In this document: piece by piece, positions 7,878-15,106 of the stretch
Numbering within the stretch: the first letter of the stretch is position 1
How the letters are laid out: each line of letters starts with the position of its first letter
DNA from: Streptomyces sp. TLI_171
Lineage (GTDB): Bacteria > Actinomycetota > Actinomycetes > Streptomycetales > Streptomycetaceae
Reading direction: 5' to 3'
Length of the DNA stretch: 64,000 nt
Assembly (NCBI RefSeq): GCF_003610255.1
Contig: NZ_RAPS01000001.1
Span: forward strand, 6,909,001-6,973,000
The notes under the pieces: model-generated
Database searches by the model: none
Told to the model about the DNA's origin: nothing
What the model saw: only the letters and a program-made list of their open reading frames with translations
Position numbers and translations under genes: made by a program

Positions 7878-10099
7878 CGAGTGGTGCCGTCGGGTGCGAA
7901 GAGCTTCTGGAACGGCGCACTGACCAGGTGCTGGTAGAAATCCTCAGCGATGTTGACACCCTGCGCCGTGACGGAGCCTGTGAGCGCCTGCATCAGGTCC
8001 ATCCCGGCCTGGAACATCCGGTGCCCGCGGAGCGGCACGAGCAGTTGGTCACGGAGCTTCACGTAGCTGTCGGAGTCGCTCGCGCAGGAGCGGATCCAGC
8101 CGGTGATCCGGGGGATGGTCTCGATCGCGGTCTCCGGGCTGCCAAGCAGTTCAGTCAAGGCCCGTTGGACGTCGATCTCCGGCCCATCGACCGACAGCAG
8201 CCACGGCAGCCCCGGGCCGTCCATCGACATCAGGGCCAGGAATGCCAGGCTCCCGTTCCGGGACGAGCTCCTTGCCTGCTGCCAGGTCTGGACCTCGGCG
8301 ACCAGCCGGGCGCGGCCGGCCGGTTGGCGGGCGAGCTCCTCGAAGGCTGTGAGCACGCTCTGCCGGACGGCCGGGTCAGAGGTCCTCTGGGCCACCCGCC
8401 GCAGCCGGACCACGGCCATCTTCGCGGCGGCAGAACTGACCTGGGGGTCGGCCAGGACGAGGCGGCAGGTGGACACCACGGTGGGTTCGCGGCCACCTGT
8501 GTCAGCCCAACTATAGAGCGTGGCCCAGACGAGGCGTCCGACATGCTCGTCGTTCACCGCGCTCCGGAGGACGGCGCCCAGTAGCTCCGGCTCGGTCAAC
8601 TCGGCCAGCTTGTTGAGGTGTTCCCGGGTGCCGTGGCGTAGGGCCAGGGACGCGAGCGTCCTGACCACCGGGTCCGTCGGATCGGGCCGGGGGTCGAGCT
8701 TCGCGAGCCAACCGAGCAGCGGTGTGCGCATGGCCTCGTAGTTGTCCCAGACGTACTCGAGCACTGCCCGTCCATAGGCCGGCCGGTCGAAGAGCACCAC
8801 GTCGCGCCCGTCGACCGTGGCACCGACGTCCTGGATCCGGCGGCGCAGACCGCGGGCCGCGAAGGAAGCCTGAGCGGCCGTCCCTGTCGTTGGGCCGCTG
8901 TTCGCGGACTCCACCACCGCCTGTAGCTGCCGCGCGCCAGTCGACACCAGGGACACCGGCGCGGACTGCCGCACCGCCAAGGCGAGCAGTAAGTAGCGGT
9001 CCTCAAGCGCCAACGACCGGTCGGTCCTACCAGCGACGACGGTGCGGTCCCCAAAGAGCTCGTCCAGCTCCCCGCGCCAGTCCGACAGGGCCTCGAGTAC
9101 GCGGTCCTCGAACGTCTTCGCCGCGCCCTGCTCCGCTCCGTTCCGGAGTAGCACTGGGGTCTGTCGGTACAGGCGGTATTCCTCCCAGACCGCGACGATC
9201 CGGTGGACCGCCCGGACCGCTGCTACGGCGTTCAAACCGCTCAGTTGGTCCAGGGCTTGCTGGGACGCCCTGATCTCCCTGGCCAGCTCGTGGTGGCCGC
9301 CGGCCTCCAGATGGGCGTCGACCACCGAGTCGGCGGCGGGGGAGTCCGTCAGGCGGAGCACCTGCACACCGGGCCGGGAGATCAGGCTGGGGGCGTCCCA
9401 GAGCTCCTGAGGCACCGTCAGAACGAGATGGGATCCACAGTCGGCGAGGTTGTCGGCATGCTTCCCGAGGGAGGAGAGGAAGTCGGCAGAAACCCGGTCG
9501 TTGTCCGGATCCTTGAGGTCGAGCTGGAAGGCGTGCCGCGGCTCCAGGGGGAGCCGGGTCCGGCTGGGTGAGTTCCAGTCCGCCTGCAGCTTGACCATCG
9601 TGGTGCTCGGCGGAGTGTGTTCGGCCAGCAGGCGCAGTGCGAAGGTGGTGGCGCCGATCGCACGGGGAGCGACGACGACCAGGACGGGTGCCCGCAAGCC
9701 GCCGGTGCCCGGGTCGAGGGCCTCCTGCCAGACGTCCTTCCACACGTCGCGGACGCACGGTTGCTCCAGGAGGTCCTCCCGGTCCAGTTCCTCGCCTTCG
9801 AGGACATCGCGCTTTCGGGTTTCCAGGATCAGCTGCTGGACGTGGCCGGCCACGACATCGACCTGACCGTGGAAGTGCGCCACCGGGCGAGCGGACGTGT
9901 GGATACCCGGGGCAACCTCCTGGGTGACGGGCTGCTCCGGATCCTCCTCGACCTGGGCCGTCGGGGCGTCGGGCTGCTTCAGCCGGTGGTCCTGCTGGGA
10001 CTGCACCCAGTCCGGCAGCCAGGACTCGAGATCTCCGCCTCTGTGCCCCTCGCCGTTCGGCTCGCCAGCGGATCGGGGCGGGTAGGAGGTGTCGGACAC
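7874..10099 (-). CDS. Large protein with degenerate P-loop and helical repeats (putative regulator of cyclase module)
   Basis: A 741-residue protein starting at a GTG at 10099 with an AAAGGAGAAG ribosome-binding site. Residues 1-70 are polar and probably disordered. Residues 73-93 hold the short motif HFHGQVDVVAGHVQQL, also present in the cyclase C-terminus. Residues ~138-250 resemble a P-loop NTPase core (VLVVVAPRAIGATTFALRLL), but the Walker A Lys is replaced by Ala150. A strand LVLTVPQELW follows where sensor or Walker B strands normally sit. Residues ~300-741 are Leu/Arg-rich helices with repeated patterns, suggestive of an alpha-solenoid. This resembles the STAND/NLR-like layout of conflict systems, but with a nucleotide site probably unable to hydrolyse. 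It sits 44 bp downstream of the cyclase gene. Confidence 0.75.
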   Translation of the reverse strand: MSDTSYPPRSAGEPNGEGHRGGDLESWLPDWVQSQQDHRLKQPDAPTAQVEEDPEQPVTQEVAPGIHTSARPVAHFHGQVDVVAGHVQQLILETRKRDVLEGEELDREDLLEQPCVRDVWKDVWQEALDPGTGGLRAPVLVVVAPRAIGATTFALRLLAEHTPPSTTMVKLQADWNSPSRTRLPLEPRHAFQLDLKDPDNDRVSADFLSSLGKHADNLADCGSHLVLTVPQELWDAPSLISRPGVQVLRLTDSPAADSVVDAHLEAGGHHELAREIRASQQALDQLSGLNAVAAVRAVHRIVAVWEEYRLYRQTPVLLRNGAEQGAAKTFEDRVLEALSDWRGELDELFGDRTVVAGRTDRSLALEDRYLLLALAVRQSAPVSLVSTGARQLQAVVESANSGPTTGTAAQASFAARGLRRRIQDVGATVDGRDVVLFDRPAYGRAVLEYVWDNYEAMRTPLLGWLAKLDPRPDPTDPVVRTLASLALRHGTREHLNKLAELTEPELLGAVLRSAVNDEHVGRLVWATLYSWADTGGREPTVVSTCRLVLADPQVSSAAAKMAVVRLRRVAQRTSDPAVRQSVLTAFEELARQPAGRARLVAEVQTWQQARSSSRNGSLAFLALMSMDGPGLPWLLSVDGPEIDVQRALTELLGSPETAIETIPRITGWIRSCASDSDSYVKLRDQLLVPLRGHRMFQAGMDLMQALTGSVTAQGVNIAEDFYQHLVSAPFQKLFAPDGTTR

Positions 10100-10143
10100 A
10101 GGCTTCTCCTTTGTACGGATGCGACGGATGAGGTGGTGCCGGC

Positions 10144-10977
10144 TCAGCGACTGCGGCGGTCGATCCGGAGGTTCTCAACTTGCCCGTTGATCACGGGGTC
10201 GTTGAGCGCGCTGTGGAAGTTGAGGACGGCCCCTGACCTGGCGGATTGCTCCGGCATGGGATGCGCCGGGGGTAGCGTGAGATCGGTGCGCGAACCGGGC
10301 TTGGCGGGATCGGGCAAGTACTCGCGGAGGGTGTGAGCGGGCAGGCCCGGGACAGTCAGGCGGCACGGCACCTCGAACCCGGGCTTGTCGGCCACCCGGG
10401 CGGTGGCCGACAAGAACTGGCGTTCCGTCAGTTCTGGGCGGGTGCGACCGGCCTGTACGGAGCGCTGGTAGACGGGCTCCGAGAGGACGGCGGCCAAGAA
10501 CAGCCCGTTTTCGGTCGCGGCCGCGATCGCCTGGTAGGCCGCGTCGCTGTTGACCAATCGGCAGGCGTCGTTGATCGCGGTGCCGCGGTGGTCGGGAACG
10601 CTCAGCGGGCCGAGATGGACGGCGGCGCGGAGGCGGATGGTCGGCGCGGCGGCCGTCCGGAGGCCCTCGTAGCGCTGGAGCGCGGCACTCAGGTTCTTAA
10701 GCAACGGATCGACCAGCCGCGCAACGTGCCGCGGCGGGAGGAGCAGGATGACGCCGTCGCCCGCGTCCTTGTACCCGGTGTCCAGGGTGTGGGGCGCAGG
10801 CAGTCCGCTCTGGGCGAAGACGGTCTCCAGGATGCTGTCCAGATCGGACCGGACAGGCGCCATTTGCGCTTCGGGGAGCCGGCTGTAGCCCTTCATGTCG
10901 ACGACCATGACTGCCTGCTCGGGCGGCACGTCGTGGCCGGTTACGTCCCGGTCCGGCATGGATGCGGAGGAAACCAT
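10144..10977 (-). CDS. Class III nucleotide cyclase (Pycsar-like)
   Basis: A 277-residue protein with the cyclase homology fold. VMVVDMKGYSRL supplies the first metal Asp (D27) and YKDAGDGVILL the second (D74). RLRAAVHLGPL follows, and GTAINDACRLV carries the transition-state Asn136 and Arg140. All core catalytic residues appear present, so it should make a cyclic nucleotide. Which one cannot be read safely, because specificity residues in this branch differ from classical adenylate cyclases. Residues ~215-250 are a proline-rich tail ending in the motif NFHSALNDPVINGQVENL (253-270). I chose the ATG at 10977; a GTG at 11085 directly after the upstream stop would force translation through the 30-bp palindrome. 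Pairing with a Pycsar-type membrane effector supports a PycC-like role. Confidence 0.85.
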   Translation of the reverse strand: MVSSASMPDRDVTGHDVPPEQAVMVVDMKGYSRLPEAQMAPVRSDLDSILETVFAQSGLPAPHTLDTGYKDAGDGVILLLPPRHVARLVDPLLKNLSAALQRYEGLRTAAAPTIRLRAAVHLGPLSVPDHRGTAINDACRLVNSDAAYQAIAAATENGLFLAAVLSEPVYQRSVQAGRTRPELTERQFLSATARVADKPGFEVPCRLTVPGLPAHTLREYLPDPAKPGSRTDLTLPPAHPMPEQSARSGAVLNFHSALNDPVINGQVENLRIDRRSR

Positions 10978-11040
10978 GAGTGGGTGGCCTTTCGGCAGGC
11001 AGGGCGGTGGACGAGGCCCCATGCTGCTTGGCCGAACGGA

Positions 11041-11070
11041 GCGGCGGTGCCCAGTACTGGGCACCGCCGC
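11041..11070. promoter_or_regulatory. Perfect 30-bp palindrome between crp-like and cyclase genes
   Basis: Bases 11041-11070 equal their own reverse complement over all 30 positions (core GCCCAGTACTGGGCAC at 11049-11064). The palindrome fills the middle of a 108-bp gap. It could be the operator of the neighbouring Crp/Fnr regulator, or a transcript hairpin that attenuates the genes downstream. The related site near the operon promoter favours an operator. Confidence 0.75.
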
Positions 11071-11085
11071 GGTGGCCTGCGTCAC

Positions 11086-11739
11086 TCATGCGAGCGTGTC
11101 CGCCCGGATGGCCGGCATGTTCCGGATGACCAGCCCGCCGCTGGCCTCGGTCCCGAGCCAGCCCCGTTCCCGCCACGGTCTGATCGCGCTGCCCACCCCG
11201 TTCCGGGAGGCACCGATCAGCTGCGAGAGCTCGGTCTGGGTCAACCGCACCACGGTCTCCGCGCCGTGCCGGGAAGCCGCCTGGACCAGTCGGCCCAGGG
11301 CAGCGGCCAAGCGCACCGGCACCGGCGCGGTCGCCATTTCCAGGCGGACCGCCTCCGCTTCCCGAACCCGCGCAATGGCGTGCCGCAGCAGGGGAATTGT
11401 CAGATCGTTTTCGCGGACGAAGGCGAGGAAGTCGGGAGCGGGGACGAGATGGACGCGGCACGGCTCGGCAGCGATCACCGAGGCTGAGCGCGGCTGGGCA
11501 TCCAGGACCGCGAGCTCGCCGAGCAGTTCGCCGGCGCCGCGGACAGCCAGCAGCGTCCGCTCGCCGTTGGCGCCCGCCAGGGTGACCAGGGTGGATCCGG
11601 AGCTCAGCAGGATCACCTGGGTGCCGGGGTCGCCCTGGCGGAGCAGCATCGATCTGGCGGGGCGGCTGCGTTCCGGTGCGAGATTGCGCAGTTCTGACCA
11701 GAGCTGGTCACCGATGAGAGATTCATGGGAAAAATACAT
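11086..11739 (-). CDS. Crp/Fnr family regulator with intact cyclic-nucleotide pocket
   Basis: A 217-residue protein. Residues ~15-120 are a cyclic-nucleotide-binding beta-roll with a phosphate-binding cassette GELAVLDAQPRSAS, where Glu75 and Arg84 occupy the ribose- and phosphate-contacting positions of CRP. Residues ~120-140 are the dimer helix. Residues ~141-215 are a winged HTH (LTQTELSQLIGASRNGVGSAIRPWRERGWL), normal for Crp/Fnr proteins. There are no Fnr-type cysteine clusters. The ATG at 11739 is preceded by a G-run Shine-Dalgarno. A TTG at 11787 overlapping the upstream stop is less likely. Lying directly before the cyclase gene, it probably senses the product of that enzyme and acts on the palindromic sites at 11041-11070 and 12366-12381. 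Confidence 0.88.
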   Translation of the reverse strand: MYFSHESLIGDQLWSELRNLAPERSRPARSMLLRQGDPGTQVILLSSGSTLVTLAGANGERTLLAVRGAGELLGELAVLDAQPRSASVIAAEPCRVHLVPAPDFLAFVRENDLTIPLLRHAIARVREAEAVRLEMATAPVPVRLAAALGRLVQAASRHGAETVVRLTQTELSQLIGASRNGVGSAIRPWRERGWLGTEASGGLVIRNMPAIRADTLA

Positions 11740-11783
11740 GTGCCCCCCCCTGAGTTTCCTCGGACAACAGTGGCGCAATGCTC

Positions 11784-12299
11784 TCAATGCGCGCAGGAAA
11801 TCAACAGGCCAATTCCGGTCACCGTGCCCGCCGCGGCGATCAGGTCAACCGAGGCCCTGACGGCCCGGAACTTCCGCTCGGCTAGCCGTGCCAGCCGCCA
11901 GAGGCGCTGCGCCTCGAGTTCGATCAGGGTTGCTCGGTCCAGAGTCGCCACGTCGGCGAAAGCGCTCGCCATCACCGGCCCGGCCCGGAAGGGCGCCAGT
12001 TCGGCCAGCGACCAGGCTTGCGGCAGCACGGGCCGGATGGCGACAAGCGCGGCCGCCGCCGCGGCGAGCAGGAGCACGCAGCCGCACAGCACGGCCGCTG
12101 TCAGCAGGGCCGGCCTGGTGGACCAGGCCGGGGCGGCCGCCACCGCCGCGGTCAGCGTGCCGCCAGCCAGCGCGCAGAGCGCAGTAGCCTTTCCGTCGGC
12201 GCGCTGGAGCTCTACGAGCACCGCCGCCGACCTGGCACTGAGGACCGCTTCCACCGGAACGGGCGAGAGATCGGCAGCCCCGCTGTTCGTCTCTGGCAT
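11784..12299 (-). CDS. Pycsar-type transmembrane effector (DUF5706/PycTM-like)
   Basis: A 171-residue membrane protein. A short soluble N-terminus with helix EAVLSARSAAVLVELQRADGKA leads into TM1 (~38-56) and TM2 (~64-88). A soluble segment follows with the helix AFADVATLDRATLIELEAQRLWRLARLAERKFRAVRAS (split here as residues ~113-150), and TM3 (~151-169) ends the protein. Two N-terminal TMs, a middle helix ending in a basic K-F/Y-R-x-hydrophobic stretch, and a terminal TM is the pattern of Pycsar TM effectors, which in characterised systems damage the membrane when cyclic pyrimidine nucleotide accumulates. I chose the ATG at 12299 because AGGGAG is correctly spaced; the GTG at 12305 would touch the ribosome-binding site. 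It is the first gene of the operon. Confidence 0.8.
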   Translation of the reverse strand: MPETNSGAADLSPVPVEAVLSARSAAVLVELQRADGKATALCALAGGTLTAAVAAAPAWSTRPALLTAAVLCGCVLLLAAAAAALVAIRPVLPQAWSLAELAPFRAGPVMASAFADVATLDRATLIELEAQRLWRLARLAERKFRAVRASVDLIAAAGTVTGIGLLISCAH

Positions 12300-12365
12300 C
12301 GACACTCCCTGGATGGTCGCACGATTCGGTCGTGACCACTTTCAGGGAGGCGGGTACAAGTGGAA

Positions 12366-12381
12366 GCCCAGTACCGGTCAC
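12366..12381. promoter_or_regulatory. Candidate operator matching the 30-bp palindrome core
   Basis: GCCCAGTACCGGTCAC matches 14 of 16 positions of the core at 11049-11064 and lies 67-82 bp upstream of the first start codon of the operon. This is where a Crp/Fnr-type protein would be expected to act. Confidence 0.55.
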
Positions 12382-12560
12382 TGTTGCTGTTCGCCGCGTC
12401 ACGGTTCGCGTTCTACGGCAGGCGTTCCACCGAAGAGCACCAGGACCACGTCACGTCGCGCGGCTCGCAGATGCTGCAGACGGAGTCCCGTGGTCTCCGC
12501 GTGGCCCTGACGCTGGCGCTCTCCTGGCGGCGCTGGTCGAGTTGTGCGATACAGAACGGC

Positions 12561-12592
12561 AAAAACCGCCTCCGGCTGTCTGCAGGAGGCGG
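12561..12592 (-). terminator. Intrinsic terminator of tRNA-Leu
   Basis: On the minus strand, CCGCCTCC pairs with GGAGGCGG around an 11-nt loop and is followed by TTTTT. It starts 43 bp after the mature 3' end of the tRNA. It is one of the few U-tailed terminators in this window. Confidence 0.85.
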
Positions 12593-12634
12593 CAATTAGC
12601 AGTGCCGAAAAACCAAGCGCTGCAGGGAAAAGAG

Positions 12635-12719
12635 TGTCCGAGGGGGGACTTGAACCCCCACGCCCGATAAAGGGCACTAGCACCTCAAGCTAGCGCGTCT
12701 GCCATTCCGCCACCCGGAC
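12635..12719 (-). tRNA. tRNA-Leu (anticodon GAG)
   Basis: An 85-nt class II tRNA. The acceptor stem GTCCGGG pairs with CTCGGAC (one G-U), followed by discriminator A. The anticodon arm is CTAGC-TTGAGGT-GCTAG with anticodon GAG. A long variable arm follows, and the T-arm has GGTTCAAGTCC. CCA is not encoded. The 3' end points toward the cyclase operon, the usual orientation when an element has entered at a tRNA 3' end. Confidence 0.95.
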
Positions 12720-12988
12720 CGGGTGTCGTCCTCGCGGGGTAGGTGTCCCGCGCTGACATGGACAACAGTAGCAAAGATCGTCGGGGAGACCCAAAACCGG
12801 GGGCGGTGGGGCGGGCGGGGCTTCGAAAGGAGGGTGGGGGACGGGGTCGTCAGGAGTGTCGGGGGATATGCCCTTGGGGCCGGACGGGTGCTGGGGGAGG
12901 ATGGCGGGACGACGCCCGCGGCCTCCGGCCGGGCCGGGGCGGCGCGGGCCGCAGCCGCGCCGGGGCGGGCAGACACGAGGTGGGAGCG

Positions 12989-14311
12989 ATGAGTGTGGGC
13001 AGCGAGCGCGTGGTGACGGCCGAGTCGGAGGTCGCCGAGATCTGCCGGGACCTGATCCGCATCGACACCAGCAACTACGGGGACGGCTCGGGCCCGGGGG
13101 AGCGGAAGGCGGCCGAGTACGTCGCCGAGCAGCTCGCCGAGTTCGGGCTGGAGCCGCAGATCTTCGAGTCGGAGAAGGGCCGCGCCTCGACGGTGGTGCG
13201 GATCGAGGGCGAGGACCGGTCGCGTCCGGGCCTGCTGATCCACGGCCACACCGACGTGGTGCCGGCCAACGCCGCGGACTGGACGGTGCACCCGTTCTCC
13301 GGCGAGATCACCGACGGCTGCGTGTGGGGCCGCGGCGCCGTCGACATGAAGGACATGGACGCGATGACCCTGGCGGTCGTCCGCGACCGGCTGCGCACCG
13401 GCCGCAAGCCCCCGCGCGACCTGGTGCTGGCGTTCCTCGCCGACGAGGAGGCGGGCGGCACATACGGCGCCCGGTTCCTGGTGGACCGGCACCCGGACCT
13501 GTTCGAGGGCGTCACCGAGGCGATCGGCGAGGTCGGCGGCTTCTCCTTCACCGTCAACGACCAGGCCCGGCTGTACCTGGTGGAGACGGCGGAGAAGGGC
13601 ATGCACTGGATGCGCCTGACCGTCGAGGGCCGGGCCGGGCACGGCTCGATGGAGAACGACGACAACGCGATCACCGAGCTGTGCGAGGCGGTCGCCCGGC
13701 TCGGCCGGCACCAGTTCCCGCTGCGGATCACCAAGACGGTGCGGGCGTTCCTGGACGAGCTGTCCGACGCGCTCGGCGTGCCGCTCGACCCGGAGGACAT
13801 GGACGAGACGCTGCGGGTGCTCGGCGGCATCGCCAAGATGATCGGCACCACCCTGCGCAACACCGCCCAGCCGACCATGCTCGGGGCCGGCTACAAGGTG
13901 AACGTGATCCCCGGCCAGGCCACCGCGCACGTGGACGGCCGCTTCCTGCCCGGGTACGAGGAGGAGTTCCTGGCCGAGCTGGACAGCGTGCTCGGCCCGC
14001 GCGTGAAGCGCGAGAGCCTGCACTACGACAAGGCGTTGGAGACCAGCTTCGACGGCGCCCTGGTCGACGCGATGCAGACCGCGCTGCGCGCCGAGGACCC
14101 GATCGCCCGGGCCGTCCCCTACTGCCTGTCCGGCGGCACGGACGCCAAGTCCTTCCAGGACCTGGGCATCCGTTGCTTCGGCTTCGCGCCGCTGCAGCTC
14201 CCGCCGGAGCTGGACTTCGCCGGGATGTTCCACGGCGTGGACGAGCGGGTGCCGGTGGACGGCCTGAAGTTCGGCGTGCGGGTGCTCGACCGGTTCATCG
14301 ATCTGGCCTGA
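12989..14311 (+). CDS. M20 family zinc metallopeptidase
   Basis: A 440-residue cytoplasmic hydrolase of the M20/ArgE/DapE/CPG2 type. Motifs are in order: LLIHGHTDVVPA (first metal His and catalytic Asp), WGRGAVDMKD (bridging Asp), AFLADEEAGG (catalytic Glu and metal Glu), then a lid dimerisation domain (~190-330, beginning near MRLTVEGRAGHGS), and a terminal metal His in MFHGVDERVP. Such enzymes cleave peptides, acyl-amino acids or cysteinylglycine-type dipeptides; the substrate is not evident here. The ATG at 12989 follows GAGGTGGGAGCG. It lies immediately upstream of the chaplin genes, as in other streptomycetes, with no sign of co-transcription. Confidence 0.92.
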   Translation: MSVGSERVVTAESEVAEICRDLIRIDTSNYGDGSGPGERKAAEYVAEQLAEFGLEPQIFESEKGRASTVVRIEGEDRSRPGLLIHGHTDVVPANAADWTVHPFSGEITDGCVWGRGAVDMKDMDAMTLAVVRDRLRTGRKPPRDLVLAFLADEEAGGTYGARFLVDRHPDLFEGVTEAIGEVGGFSFTVNDQARLYLVETAEKGMHWMRLTVEGRAGHGSMENDDNAITELCEAVARLGRHQFPLRITKTVRAFLDELSDALGVPLDPEDMDETLRVLGGIAKMIGTTLRNTAQPTMLGAGYKVNVIPGQATAHVDGRFLPGYEEEFLAELDSVLGPRVKRESLHYDKALETSFDGALVDAMQTALRAEDPIARAVPYCLSGGTDAKSFQDLGIRCFGFAPLQLPPELDFAGMFHGVDERVPVDGLKFGVRVLDRFIDLA

Positions 14312-14528
14312 GGCGAGGAGCCGGGAAATCCCGGGGGAGGCGTCGGCGTCCGTCGGATTAGTCGGGCGAGCATCAGAGCTGTTCGGCATCCGAAATGGCG
14401 ATCATCTGTTCGCTTGATCACTTCAACGGGTGAATGCGGATCCGGTCCCGTATCCCGGTCGCCGGGCCTTCGTTCTTCCGTGTGCAGCCCGGGGGAACGG
14501 GCTGGAATCGACCAGGAGGAACAGTCAG

Positions 14529-14771
14529 ATGAAGGCCAAGAAGATCGCTGCCGTCGTCGCCGCCACCGGTGGCCTGGTGCTCGCGGGCGCCGGCGTCGCC
14601 TCGGCGCACGGCGGCGCCCACGCGGACGGCTCCGCGGTCGCCTCGCCGGGCGTGCTCTCGGGCAACCTGATCCAGGTCCCGGTGCACATCCCGGTGAACG
14701 TCTGCGGCAACACCATCAGCGTGATCGGCCTGCTCAACCCGGCGTTCGGCAACAGCTGCCAGAACGTCTGA
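14529..14771 (+). CDS. chpH: Short chaplin
   Basis: An 80-residue secreted protein. The signal peptide is residues 1-~26 (KKIAAVVAATGGLVLAGAGVASA). One ~45-residue chaplin domain follows (SPGVLSGNLIQVPVHIPVNV, then CGNTISVIGLLNPAFGNSC) with the two conserved cysteines that form a disulfide. Chaplins assemble into the amyloid-like hydrophobic sheath of aerial hyphae and spores. The start ATG at 14529 follows AGGAGGAA. It is paired with a long chaplin in the same order as chpH-chpC in S. coelicolor, hence the symbol. A terminator hairpin follows at 14818-14851. Confidence 0.93.
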   Translation: MKAKKIAAVVAATGGLVLAGAGVASAHGGAHADGSAVASPGVLSGNLIQVPVHIPVNVCGNTISVIGLLNPAFGNSCQNV

Positions 14772-14817
14772 GCGGGTCCCGTCGCCGACCGCGACGGGCC
14801 GCCGACCCCCGAGTTCC

Positions 14818-14851
14818 CGCCCCCGCGCGATCCCTGTGTCGCGCGGGGGCG
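14818..14851 (+). terminator. Terminator after the short chaplin
   Basis: A perfect 13-bp stem (14818-14830 with 14839-14851) with an 8-nt loop, 46 bp downstream of the stop codon. Confidence 0.8.
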
Positions 14852-14958
14852 GACCCGTGTCCGGCCGGTGCGGGCGGTGGTGCCGCCCGTCCGGGTGAAG
14901 GGTGCGGTTCCGCCTCCACGGCGCAGCTCACCCGATCGGATGAACTGACTGCAGATGG

Positions 14959-14986
14959 CTCAACCTTCACCGTTAAGAGTCGTTGA
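14959..14986 (+). promoter_or_regulatory. Possible BldN-type promoter of the long chaplin
   Basis: CTCAAC (4/6 to the BldN -35 CGTAAC) lies exactly 16 bp before CGTTGA (6/6 to the BldN -10). The site is about 120 bp upstream of the start codon. Chaplin genes are known BldN targets, so the fit is biologically sensible, though short. Confidence 0.45.
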
Positions 14987-15106
14987 AGTAGTGCCCTCGC
15001 CGTAGCGGCGCGCAATTCCGACTATCGGATCGGTTCCGGTCCGCGGCGGAATGCGGAAGTGCAACAGAAGCAGTCAGACCATCGGATGAGAAATCAAGGG
15101 GAGTCA

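Larger units (their letters stand above)
12306..12634. other. Promoter region of the cyclase operon and tRNA 3' flank
   Basis: I see no gene here. The stretch holds an imperfect inverted repeat at 12314-12338 (TGGTC..ACGA / TCGT..GACCA) in the likely 5' leader, the candidate operator at 12366-12381 and the tRNA terminator at 12561-12592. Base composition is visibly less GC-biased than in flanking core genes. Confidence 0.5.

Noticed and set aside
10978..11085. Upstream GTG start for the cyclase at 11085
   Set aside because: It would translate the 30-bp palindrome and add an Arg/Pro-rich extension with no conserved look; the ATG at 10977 is preferred.
12332..12683. Short frames in the operon promoter region
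   Set aside because: No ribosome-binding sites, odd composition and overlap with the tRNA and its terminator.
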